Positions 1-7,896 of a stretch of DNA of 34,295 nucleotides are shown here, piece by piece. Source of the DNA: Opitutus sp. GAS368 (GTDB lineage Bacteria; Verrucomicrobiota; Verrucomicrobiia; Opitutales; Opitutaceae). Made by a program: the position numbers and the translations under genes. How positions within the stretch are numbered: the first letter of the stretch is position 1; the number at the start of each line of letters is the position of its first letter. The notes beneath the pieces were generated by a model. The model was not told the DNA's origin. It ran no database searches and worked only from the letters and a program-made list of their open reading frames with translations. The DNA is taken from the NCBI GenBank assembly GCA_945903465.1, contig CAMDOF010000073.1, positions 1 to 34,295 of the forward strand. Direction: 5' to 3'.

Positions 1-121
1 CCGTCGTGACGGACCAAGCCTCCAGCCGCAATCCTTCGGCCACCGATTCGCGGGTTTTTTGTTCGTCCTCGACCACGAGCACGCGCGGCGGAAAAGGGGA
101 GAGAGTGGCAACGGTGCTCAA
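1..121 (-). CDS. Response regulator, N-terminus only (partial at left edge)
   Basis: Reading the minus strand from about 121 down to 1 gives an open frame containing VLVVEDEQKTRESVAEGL, the typical first beta strand, acidic pocket (E-D) and first helix of a two-component receiver domain, most like OmpR-type regulators. The phospho-acceptor Asp and any output domain lie beyond the window. The start is uncertain: a TTG at 121 or a GTG at 82 are both in frame, and no ATG was seen in this frame close upstream. A partner histidine kinase is not visible. The receiver motif is clear. The family within response regulators is an inference. Confidence 0.75.
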   Translation of the reverse strand, partial: MSTVATLSPFPPRVLVVEDEQKTRESVAEGLRLEAWSVTT

Positions 122-749
122 GGGAAAAATCCGGCGGGGGAAACCCGGCTCGGAAAAATTCGCGCGATCGCCGATCCGGCGCAAGTCGTCTCTGCGGTGG
201 CGTGTGTCATCGGTACCGCTCTTGGGATGTCCATCTCCGCCAAGGTCACGCGTCCGAAGGACCGGCGATATTCCTGTCGCCGTGCTTGGGCGGCTGGACA
301 GCAGCCCCACTCCGTGAGACTAGACAGAAAAGTCGGAGGGGGCGTTTCATTTTTCGGACAATAACCCCCTCCCCTCCGCAAATCCAGTTTCCTCGCAATG
401 AATAATCAGGTCTGCCTCGGCGCACCGTCGCCCCGCGAAGATTGCCCCCGCCAACGGCAAGCCTCGCCTCGATTCGCACCCGCAATCCCCCTTTCCGTCG
501 CCGCCCCAAAAATCCCGCCTCATCCGCACCCGCCACCCTCAAAAAATCGACTCCTTTACGCCATCTTCATCCCTATCCCACCATGCCCTCCCCTTAAACC
601 CCTCCCCGCTGCAAATCCAATTTCTTAGGAATAACAGGCAGAAACCGTTGGATCGGCCGCGAAGCCTGCGGAGGCTTGAGGTGGTTGCTCCGCGCCCTCA
701 GCGAGCTCCGTGTTTTTTTGGCTTGGGTCTGGGTGGAGGATAGACCGGC
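122..749. other. Intergenic region, upstream of response regulator
   Basis: No convincing gene is present. The stretch is pyrimidine-rich on the plus strand. It contains a diverged direct repeat of about 40 bp (near 365-410 and 597-638), sharing a C-rich block followed by a GCAAATCCA core. It also has a small hairpin at 662-677 (arms AAGCCT/AGGCTT) without an adjacent T-run. It should hold the promoter of the response regulator reading left and the end of the RES toxin gene, but no clear -35/-10 pair could be picked out. Confidence 0.5.
365..638. repeat. Pair of diverged direct repeats, about 40 bp each
   Basis: Copy 1 (about 365-410) and copy 2 (about 597-638) both start with a CCCCTCCCC-type block, continue through GCAAATCCA and a TTTC run, and end near AATAA-CAGG, with several substitutions and small indels between copies. 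Both lie in the non-coding stretch between the response regulator and the toxin gene. Their function is unknown. They may be old duplicated intergenic elements. Confidence 0.4.
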
Positions 750-1211
750 CTATTCCTCAATCGCCCGTCCATCGAAAACAAAAGGCTCTGGCCTGCCGAT
801 CCCGATCTCCGCAAACTCGGGGTGGGTCGGGTTAAGGAGAAAGCAAAACTCTCCCCTCACCGTCACACTCGGAACGCGCAGGACCGGAAACGTGCCCGAG
901 AGGAGAAACCTATCGCCAAACGCCTTTGTCGAATCAGTTGCGGGTTGCGCATCCCAGTCGGCGGGAAATCGCGATGGTCGGGCGATCAATTCGTCGGGTA
1001 TATCGGCCGGAATTGCCACGAATCGCGCCCGCCGCAGCGACCGTTTACTGGTGGTATGCGCCAGAATTTCCCAGGCGGCGAGCGCGCGCGTTTCGCCGCA
1101 ATAAACGACTTTTTTCCCCTCGGAATTCCAGCGCCCCGGGTTTTCCGCCGCCCCGAGCCCGGAGAATGCGGAGGTGGCCCACTTTCTTTTGCAGATCCGC
1201 CAGACGATCAT
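750..1211 (-). CDS. RES-domain toxin (NAD+-degrading) of type II toxin-antitoxin system
   Basis: The 153-aa protein fits the small RES family. It has the early GRWNSEG segment (Arg27), VVYCGE (Tyr37), a following helix with Glu48, and late in the protein LRVPSV then FLLNPTHPEF, the usual serine-containing and LLNP-HP ends of RES domains. RES toxins of the Xre-RES (ParST/MbcTA) class are known to degrade or phosphorolyse NAD+, or to modify targets using it. The exact activity here is inferred. Its ATG at 1211 overlaps the stop of the upstream antitoxin by 4 nt (ATGA), so the pair is translationally coupled in the usual antitoxin-first order. The gene appears full length. Confidence 0.9.
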   Translation of the reverse strand: MIVWRICKRKWATSAFSGLGAAENPGRWNSEGKKVVYCGETRALAAWEILAHTTSKRSLRRARFVAIPADIPDELIARPSRFPADWDAQPATDSTKAFGDRFLLSGTFPVLRVPSVTVRGEFCFLLNPTHPEFAEIGIGRPEPFVFDGRAIEE

Positions 1212-1618
1212 CAGGAGAAGACGCCGTGCTCGATGCGCCCGAGAATCTGCTCGACCTCGCGCGCCCCGGGCTCGGTGCTGCTCAACTGCAGCGGCGTTTG
1301 GCCGCCCAACGAATCCAGAGGCTCGCTCAACCAGGTCGCGGCTTCGTTACCATCCTCGAACACATCCTTCGCCTTGGCAAAAATCCGTCCAAGTCGGACG
1401 ACCCGTTCCGATTCCACGGTACGAAGGACCGCATTGGCCGCGATGCGGCGCTCCAAGGTCCGGCGCGGGATAAGCACGACCCGGGCGAAGTCCGTGAGAT
1501 TGAGGCCCAGGGTGTCGGCAAAAATCCTGAGCGCGCGGGCCGGAATGCCGTCCCGCACAATCTCCGCCACCCGGAGATTGTTGGTGTAGGGCAGATCGGT
1601 GATGATCAGCGTCGGCAT
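1211..1618 (-). CDS. Xre/MbcA/ParS family antitoxin, partner of RES toxin
   Basis: The frame encodes an N-terminal helical DNA-binding region (LRVAEIVRDGIPARAL, then IPRRTLERRI) and a C-terminal toxin-binding segment ending in EPGAREVEQILGRIEHGVFS, the hallmark end of the DUF2384/MbcA-ParS antitoxins. With the ATG at 1618 the product is 135 aa, the usual family size. The open frame continues to 1741, but that extension is Ser/Cys-rich and unlike the family, so 1618 is preferred. The antitoxin should bind the RES protein to block its active site and repress its own promoter. No obvious palindromic operator was found upstream. Confidence 0.88.
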   Translation of the reverse strand: MPTLIITDLPYTNNLRVAEIVRDGIPARALRIFADTLGLNLTDFARVVLIPRRTLERRIAANAVLRTVESERVVRLGRIFAKAKDVFEDGNEAATWLSEPLDSLGGQTPLQLSSTEPGAREVEQILGRIEHGVFS

Positions 1619-1818
1619 TTGGCCAAACAAATGCCGCCATATGGCGGCAGTCAAGCTGGGCGAGCAATCCGAGCAGGAGATCCGAGGGGTCGGCCTGATA
1701 CCTGATAACGAATCGGGGCAGGAAAAGGGCTCCATGTTCATAAATTGGCTTTAACCCGGCGCGGCCTCCTTCCCTGATGCAGCTGCCGCTTACCCTCGGG
1801 GCGGTCATCACCACCCTC

Positions 1819-3255
1819 ATGAATACTTGGCGTCTCCCTCGTCTGCTCGCCGGTCTGCTCGGTCTCTTCACTGCCGTTCCACTCACCGCCGCCGCTCCCG
1901 CGCGACCCCACCTTTTATTCATCCTCGCCGATGACCTCGGCTATGGCGATGTCGGCGTGTTCAATCCTCAGAGCAAGATCCGCACACCCCACCTCGACCG
2001 ACTCGCGGCCGGGGGGATGCGTTTCACCGATGCGCATGCGGGTGGCTCCGTCTGCGTGCCGTCGCGTTACGCCCTCCTCACCGGGCGTTTTGCGGTGCGG
2101 GCCGCCCTCGATTTAAGAGGAGGACCCGCCATTGAGGAAGGCCGGATGACCATCGCGACGTTGCTCCGCGAGCATGGTTACGCCACCGCCATGGTCGGCA
2201 AGTGGCACCAGGGCTTCGTGACTGCGGACCACGCGAAAGGGAGTTTCGATTACACGCAACCGCTGCGCGGCGGCCCGCTGGATCGCGGCTTCGATTCGTT
2301 CTTCGGCATGCACGCCTCGCTCGATATCCCCCCGTATTTTTTTATCCGCGGCCGCACTCCCCTCCTGCCACCCACCGACCTCATCGCCGCCAGCACCAGC
2401 GCCGGGCAGGCGGACGGCTGGAGCAACATCCAGGGCGCATTCTGGCGAGCCGGACTGGTCGCGCCAGATTTCAAACACGCCGCCGTGACCCCGCGCTTCG
2501 CGGCGGAAGCCCTCGAGGTCATTCGCCGATACGCGGCGGGGAAGCAGGAGAAACCGTTGTTTCTTTATCTCGCGCTGCCCTCACCGCACACGCCGTGGCT
2601 TCCGTTGGAGGAATTTCGCGGCCAGAGCGGTGCGGGCCTGTACGGCGACTTTGTCATGCAGGTCGATGCCCTCGTCGGCCAGGTTTTGGACGCGCTCGAT
2701 ACCACCGGCCTAACGCGAAATACCCTCGTGATGTTTTCCAGCGATAACGGCCCCGTGTGGGACGACAAGGACACCCTAAAATTCGGCCATCGCGCGGCGG
2801 GAAATCTGCGTGGGAAAAAGGCCACTTCATGGGAAGGCGGCCACCGGATGCCCTTCATCGCGCGCTGGCCGGGCCAGATCGCCCCAGGTACCGTCTCCAC
2901 CCAAACCATCGTGTTCTCAGATGTCTTCGCGACACTCGGCGAGCTGGTCGGCCGCCGGCAGGTACCACTCGGCATGGCCGAAGATAGCGTGAGTTTCCTG
3001 CCCTACCTGCTCGACTCAGCCAAGCCCCCCGCGCCGCGGGCCCCGATTGTCCATGACCTCTGGACTCTGCGCGACGGCGACTGGAAATTAATTTTGCCCA
3101 GAGCGCGAGGGGCCAAGGCCGGTAAGGGCGCGTCCGCGGGTCCCGAACTGTTTAACCTGCGCACCGATCCAGCCGAACAACACAACCTATTTTCAGAGCA
3201 AGCCGAGCGAGCGGCGCGGATGCAGGCCCAGCTCAAGGCGATTCTCGCGAAGTAA
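1819..3255 (+). CDS. Exported formylglycine-dependent sulfatase (S1 family)
   Basis: A 478-aa exported sulfatase hydrolysing sulfate esters. The ATG at 1819 is preferred over 1777 because it gives a compact signal peptide (MNTWRLPRLLAGLLGLF then small residues). The mature part begins with HLLFILADDLGYGD (metal-binding Asp38-Asp39). The sulfatase signature C79-V-P-S-R83 followed by LLTGR marks Cys79 as the residue converted to formylglycine. GKWH and SSDNGP follow in the usual order, and a C-terminal DWKLI/LFNLRTDPAE segment is typical of arylsulfatase A-like enzymes. The substrate cannot be told from the sequence. It is the first gene of the plus-strand block. No maturation enzyme (FGE or anSME) is in the window. 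Confidence 0.93.
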   Translation: MNTWRLPRLLAGLLGLFTAVPLTAAAPARPHLLFILADDLGYGDVGVFNPQSKIRTPHLDRLAAGGMRFTDAHAGGSVCVPSRYALLTGRFAVRAALDLRGGPAIEEGRMTIATLLREHGYATAMVGKWHQGFVTADHAKGSFDYTQPLRGGPLDRGFDSFFGMHASLDIPPYFFIRGRTPLLPPTDLIAASTSAGQADGWSNIQGAFWRAGLVAPDFKHAAVTPRFAAEALEVIRRYAAGKQEKPLFLYLALPSPHTPWLPLEEFRGQSGAGLYGDFVMQVDALVGQVLDALDTTGLTRNTLVMFSSDNGPVWDDKDTLKFGHRAAGNLRGKKATSWEGGHRMPFIARWPGQIAPGTVSTQTIVFSDVFATLGELVGRRQVPLGMAEDSVSFLPYLLDSAKPPAPRAPIVHDLWTLRDGDWKLILPRARGAKAGKGASAGPELFNLRTDPAEQHNLFSEQAERAARMQAQLKAILAK

Positions 3256-3694
3256 CCCGCCGCGCCCACCGCCCAGCCCGCCTTCACCCGCCGCACCCAC
3301 CGCCTTCACCCACCGCACCCACCGCCTTCACCCGCCGCACCCACCGCCCAGCCCACCGCGCCCACCGCCTTCACCCGCCGCACCCACCGCCCAGCCCGCC
3401 ACTTTTTTCAGGCCCAAAAATGACTTTAAAAAAACTCCCGCGCCTCGCCTTGGGGTTCGCCGCGTTGGCCGCCCACGTCGGCCTCTTCCTCGAGCATCCG
3501 CGCGTTCGCTGCGGTTTTCTTTCCTAGCCACCGTTGACACGCCCTCGCCGTCGTCTGCATCGGCCCAACTCAGTCGCCGCGCGGCGGTTTCCAGGTCGCC
3601 GCGGGTTTCGGCTCCCGGTCCATGCTTCTCGCTGACCACGGATCGCCCAGCGCTTTTTTTATTCCGTCCTGCGGTCACTTCATCCGCCCCACCT
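3256..3694 (+). other. Intergenic region between two sulfatase genes
   Basis: The first half (3257-3402) is a C-rich tandem repeat listed separately. The second half holds no recognised gene. A 35-codon frame begins at ATG 3420 (MTLKKLPRLALGFAALAAHV, signal-peptide-like) and stops after VRCGFLS. It may be chance or the remnant of an exported protein. A promoter for the following sulfatase could lie here, but none is evident. Confidence 0.45.
3257..3402. repeat. C-rich tandem repeat with about 22-bp period
   Basis: Directly after the sulfatase stop codon there are at least four imperfect units built from CTTCACCCGCCGCACCCACC, starting near 3282, 3304, 3326 and 3368. They are interspersed with CCCAGCCC variants. 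One strand is almost pure pyrimidine plus G. The period is not a multiple of three and several frames stay open simply because of composition, so this is not coding. Confidence 0.8.
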
Positions 3695-5305
3695 ATGCCC
3701 TTCCTCCGCTTCACTTGGTTTCTCTTTCTCGCCCTGAGTGCCCTCGCTCCCGCCACGAGTCGCGCCGGCCTGCCGGCCACACCGCCGGCGCGGCCCAATA
3801 TCGTCTTCATCTTCGCCGACGACTGGGGCTGGGGCGACCTGTCGAGTCATGGCCACCCGTGGCTCGCGACGCCCCATCTCGATCAACTCGCACGCGAGGG
3901 CATCGATTTCCAGCAGTTCAACGTGCTCAATCCCGTCTGCTCACCAAGCCGCACCGCGGCTTTGACCGGACACTTCCCCGCGCGCTACGCCATCCACCAA
4001 CATTTCGCCACGCCTGAGCAAAACCGCGACCGCGCCATGCCCGACTGGCTCGACGCGCGTGCCCCGACCATCGCCCGTTTTTTGCAAAAGGCCGGCTACC
4101 GCACCGCCCATTTCGGCAAGTGGCATCTCACCAGTCGCAACACTCACGGCGCGCCCGCTCCCGCCGCCTACGGCTTCGACGAAGCCGCGATCTTCAACGG
4201 CGGCGCGGAAATGCCTTCCGCAGAATTACACGCCACGCCCGACAACGCCGCGAAATTTATCCATGCCAACCACGAACGCCCTTTCTTCATCAACGTCTGG
4301 CTCCACGAGAGTCACCTCCCGCACGTCCCGACGAGAGCGTCGATGGAAAAGTGGGCCCACCTCGACGAACAAAAACGCGTTTACGCCGCCGTGATCACCG
4401 ATGGCGACAATGCCGTCGGCCGCGTGCTCGCCGCGCTCAAGGCCGCTGGGGTGGAGCAAAACACGATCGTCCTCTTCGCCAGCGATAACGGCCCCGAATC
4501 CACCGGAACCGATCAGGGGAAAGCGAAGTTCGCCGGAGAACCCGGTGGCGGCGGCTACGGCGGCTATTACAGCGTCGGTTCCAGCGGCGGGCTCCGCGGC
4601 CAAAAACGCAGCCTGTTTGAGGGCGGCGTGCGCGTACCGTTCATCGTGCGCTGGCCCGGGCACACGCCGGCCGGCGCCAAAAATAACGCGACGGCCTTCA
4701 CCGCCGTCGATTTACTCCCGACCCTTTGCGCCGCCGCCGGCGTGCCGCTGCCAGCCGACTACCGCGGCGATGGCGAGAATCTGCTGGCCGCGCTCAACGG
4801 CCAACCCATCCAGCGCACGCGGCCAATCTTCTGGGAATGGACCGGTAAGGCGGCCGAACCCGATTGGTGGCCGCGGCTGGCCGTCCGCGAGGGCGACTGG
4901 AAACTCGCCCTCACCACCGATGCCAAACGCGTCGCGTTACACCGCCTCACCACCGACCCCACCGAGGCCATCGACGTCGCCAAAGATCATCCAGAAATCG
5001 TCGCCCGCCTCACCCAGCTCGCGCTCGCTTGGCAAGCCACCATGCCCACGGCGGTCGATCCGGCCTGCATCAGCGCCGCCGATCGCGCGGCCGTGCCCAT
5101 CGCCGCCCCGGCGACGCCAGCCCAGAAAGCTCCGCTCGACCGCGCCGCCGCTTTCGCGCGCATCGACACCAACCACGATGGCGTACTCACGTTGGCGGAA
5201 TACCTCGCGGCCCAGGCGGGCGGGGCCAACCTCACAGCCCGTTTCAAAAAATTCGATAAAAACGGCGACGGCAAAATCAGTCGCGAGGAGTTTCTCCGCC
5301 CTTGA
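3695..5305 (+). CDS. Exported sulfatase with C-terminal EF-hand pair
   Basis: A 536-aa sulfatase. The signal peptide is MPFLRFTWFLFLALSALAPA. NIVFIFADDWGWGD carries the metal-binding Asp pair. C82-S-P-S-R86 followed by AALTG is the formylglycine motif, then GKWHL, FASDNGPES and FEGGVRVPF. The catalytic domain ends near residue 440. After an Ala/Pro-rich linker come two EF-hand loops: D491-T-N-H-D-G-V-L-T-L-A-E502 and D521-K-N-G-D-G-K-I-S-R-E-E532. This calcium-binding tail is an accessory module known from some planctomycete and verrucomicrobial sulfatases and may stabilise the secreted enzyme or aid anchoring (inference). The gene is followed after 37 bp by the 850-aa unknown gene, so the two are probably co-transcribed. 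Confidence 0.93.
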   Translation: MPFLRFTWFLFLALSALAPATSRAGLPATPPARPNIVFIFADDWGWGDLSSHGHPWLATPHLDQLAREGIDFQQFNVLNPVCSPSRTAALTGHFPARYAIHQHFATPEQNRDRAMPDWLDARAPTIARFLQKAGYRTAHFGKWHLTSRNTHGAPAPAAYGFDEAAIFNGGAEMPSAELHATPDNAAKFIHANHERPFFINVWLHESHLPHVPTRASMEKWAHLDEQKRVYAAVITDGDNAVGRVLAALKAAGVEQNTIVLFASDNGPESTGTDQGKAKFAGEPGGGGYGGYYSVGSSGGLRGQKRSLFEGGVRVPFIVRWPGHTPAGAKNNATAFTAVDLLPTLCAAAGVPLPADYRGDGENLLAALNGQPIQRTRPIFWEWTGKAAEPDWWPRLAVREGDWKLALTTDAKRVALHRLTTDPTEAIDVAKDHPEIVARLTQLALAWQATMPTAVDPACISAADRAAVPIAAPATPAQKAPLDRAAAFARIDTNHDGVLTLAEYLAAQAGGANLTARFKKFDKNGDGKISREEFLRP

Positions 5306-5342
5306 AAATCGCCGCGCCCAGGGAATTGCTGCGCGACCTAGG

Positions 5343-7895
5343 ATGAGCGCGCTCGCCCACCGCACCCGGCGCTCGCGCGTAATTTCCCACGCCCGCCGTC
5401 TCCACTCGGGCCTGCGACGCCTCGCCCAATTTGCGCTGGTCGCGGGCGCCTGCGACCTCGCGGGCGCGGCCCCGCGCGAAGTGGCGGTGAGCGCCACGAT
5501 GCCGCAGCTGGGCGACCATACCGTGCTGAGTTGGCGCGACGGACCACCCTACGTCACTCACGCCGTCCCCATCGATGCGAGCGACGCCGCCTACTCTTCC
5601 GACCGGCGTTACCTGCGCCTCGCGACCGGGTATTTCGCCGCCGACTTCGATACCGAGAAAATCGCCATCACCGGCTTCGCCCGCCGGCCCGCCCCCGCCA
5701 GCGAAACCGCGGTCAGCTCCGAGACGCTCACGGCGGCCCCACTGCCACCGGCGGAGCTCCATTTGGCGATTCGCGTCGGCGAGCTTTCCTATCGCTGCAC
5801 CGGCCGGCGGCCCCTCGCCCGCAACGCCCGCGGCCAGCCCAGCACCCCGCTGGATTTTCCCGTGCGCATCATTGAGAGCGGTCGCTTCTTTCAGAAATTC
5901 ACGTTGCACGAACTCTCTTTTCACACCGCCGACGGGCAGGCCCTGCGCGCGGCGGCGCGGCTCGAGGTCGCCGCTTGGGCCGACCACCTCACCCTCGTCC
6001 TCGTGGTCCACCCCGAGGAAACCTTCGGCGCGGCGGAGATGAGCCTGCGGCTGGAAACCACCACGGGCACCGCTGCGGCCAACCCTGGCGTCGGTACCCT
6101 TTGGCCCGCCCAACTCGAACAACGGGCCGTGCTCACCGTACCCGGCCCACCGCCTCGCCACCCCCTGCCCGGGCCCGCCGAAGTTATCGTCAGCGTCACG
6201 CCGGCCCACCCTCAGGGCCACGCCACCGTCATCTGGCCGGGCGAAGCATCCGGCCCGACGATTAGACTCCACGCGCCGCGTTGGCCGGCCGCGCCCGAGG
6301 GCAACTACCCCGAGGCCATGCTCGATGCCTGGGAAGCCTATGCGGTGACCGTCGAAAATCACTCCGCACATCCCCAGCCGATCAGACTGACTTTCGAGCA
6401 CAACCCCGTGAAATCAATTATCGGATACGTGCCGATGATCGTCGACCCGCAAGGCCGGCCCACCGGGCTGCCCGTGCAGATCAGCAAGAATTGGCATCAG
6501 GCTAAAGCCACCGCGCCGCTGCCTTACGCGGGCGCTTGGATGCATGGCCGCACCCAGCTCAATGTACCGGCCCATGCCCGCGTCGCCTTTCAGTACGGCA
6601 CCACGTTCGCTCGTTGGGGCGGCCTACCAGCGGCTTCCGTCGCGCAGTTGTCATTGGTCGGGTGGGGTCACAATGGCTTCTGGGATCAACTCGCCCTCGG
6701 CGCCTTCGGCGAATCAATTTGCTTCCAACCGGGCCGCGTCATGCGTCGCGCGTGGCTCACGGACTTCCGTCCGCTCTTTCAAAAGGGCTTTGCCCAGGAC
6801 GAACGCTGGGCCTGGACCAGCAATGTCGGCGGCGGCGATACCATGGTCCGCCTCGATCCGCAGGGGCGCTACATCCCTTTCAAAGCCAATGTGACCCGCT
6901 ACGCGAGCCACGGCCCCAATCTCGCCCACGTAATCTACGAGGAGATCTCCGCCGATGACGCCATCCGCAGCCGCACTGAGGTCTTCCTGCCGCGCACCGA
7001 TGATTGCCTGCGGGTCTATGTCCGCCTCCACTACGAGATCACCCAGCCCGTTGAGTTTTCCCGCCTGGCATTTTTCCAACTCGGGGCAGATTTTTATAAC
7101 GACCAAGACGCTCCGTTGATCGCGTGGGGCGACGCGCGCGGCCTCACCGCCGAACATCGACCGACCCCAAAATCCGGCGCCCGCTTGCTGCCCCCCGCTG
7201 AGGCCCGCGGCGACGCCCCGTGGCTTTCCCTGCATGGCGAAGCTCGCTCCGATCTCGCGAAAAATGGCCAGGCCTCGCGCGGTTTGATTGTCCGGGCGTG
7301 GCGCGCCACCCTGGGCGGTCAGAACGTGCTCGCGCCCTTTTTCACCGCGGTGGCCAGCCGCGGCCAGAAACCTGCGCTCGCCGCAGAACTCGCGCCCCCG
7401 CCCGGCCTCACCGCGCTCCTCGCCGGCGACTCCGTGGACGCGCTGATCGAGTTGCTGCCGGTTCCGCTCGCCGCCGCCCGCTACTACGGACCCGACGAAT
7501 CATTCGCCGCCGCCCTCGCGACCGACGCCAACACGTGGCGCGTCGTGCACCGCGAGGCCGCCGGCCAGCGGCCGATCCTCCGAATCGCTCAGGGCGCGCC
7601 CATCACCGGGTGGCCTTTGGCCATAGCCGGCGACGAATCCCGCGAGGTCGCGTTCACCCTTCAAGGGGGTCTCGGTTGGGTGCCCCTCCGCGTCACTGAG
7701 CTCATCGCCGCTGACGCGGTCTCTTTATTTCGGCTGACGTCCACCGGCCGTGCACCCGTTATTCAAGGCGACGCGGCTCGTGCGTATTGGCAAAGTGACT
7801 ACGTCGCCGCTACCCAACGCTGGAGCATCACCTATAATCTTCCCGCCAGCGCCCTGCCGATCACCTACGTGCTCGTGCCGCGCGGTCCCCGTTGA
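5343..7895 (+). CDS. Large exported protein of unknown function, sulfatase-associated
   Basis: An 850-aa protein that I do not recognise. The frame is open from 4401, but the part before 5305 is a shadow of the sulfatase. The ATG at 5343 is the first one after that stop and gives a basic N-terminus followed by a hydrophobic segment (AQFALVAGACDLAGAA), a plausible signal peptide. The N-terminal half is beta-rich, with many short Val/Leu-alternating stretches. A conserved-looking centre includes GWGHNGFWDQLALGAFGES and the Trp-rich DERWAWTSNVGGGDTMV, with several His/Trp/Asp residues of the sort found in carbohydrate-active enzymes. It is wedged between two sulfatases (37 bp after one, 1 bp before the next), implying a shared substrate. 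A polysaccharide-acting or -binding role is inference only. Confidence 0.8.
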   Translation: MSALAHRTRRSRVISHARRLHSGLRRLAQFALVAGACDLAGAAPREVAVSATMPQLGDHTVLSWRDGPPYVTHAVPIDASDAAYSSDRRYLRLATGYFAADFDTEKIAITGFARRPAPASETAVSSETLTAAPLPPAELHLAIRVGELSYRCTGRRPLARNARGQPSTPLDFPVRIIESGRFFQKFTLHELSFHTADGQALRAAARLEVAAWADHLTLVLVVHPEETFGAAEMSLRLETTTGTAAANPGVGTLWPAQLEQRAVLTVPGPPPRHPLPGPAEVIVSVTPAHPQGHATVIWPGEASGPTIRLHAPRWPAAPEGNYPEAMLDAWEAYAVTVENHSAHPQPIRLTFEHNPVKSIIGYVPMIVDPQGRPTGLPVQISKNWHQAKATAPLPYAGAWMHGRTQLNVPAHARVAFQYGTTFARWGGLPAASVAQLSLVGWGHNGFWDQLALGAFGESICFQPGRVMRRAWLTDFRPLFQKGFAQDERWAWTSNVGGGDTMVRLDPQGRYIPFKANVTRYASHGPNLAHVIYEEISADDAIRSRTEVFLPRTDDCLRVYVRLHYEITQPVEFSRLAFFQLGADFYNDQDAPLIAWGDARGLTAEHRPTPKSGARLLPPAEARGDAPWLSLHGEARSDLAKNGQASRGLIVRAWRATLGGQNVLAPFFTAVASRGQKPALAAELAPPPGLTALLAGDSVDALIELLPVPLAAARYYGPDESFAAALATDANTWRVVHREAAGQRPILRIAQGAPITGWPLAIAGDESREVAFTLQGGLGWVPLRVTELIAADAVSLFRLTSTGRAPVIQGDAARAYWQSDYVAATQRWSITYNLPASALPITYVLVPRGPR

Positions 7896-7896
7896 C

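Noticed and set aside
662..677. AAGCCT/AGGCTT hairpin after the RES toxin gene as a terminator
   Set aside because: A short stem with no adjacent T-run on the transcribed strand and nearly 75 bp from the stop. It may be chance.
4401..5342. Long N-terminal extension of the 850-aa protein
   Set aside because: This part lies over the EF-hand sulfatase in another frame and is Ser/Pro/Arg-rich. The signal peptide starts at 5343.
5277..6401. 374-codon minus-strand frame opposite the 850-aa gene
   Set aside because: Gly/Arg-rich shadow translation. The plus-strand frame has the signal peptide, tight spacing and natural composition.
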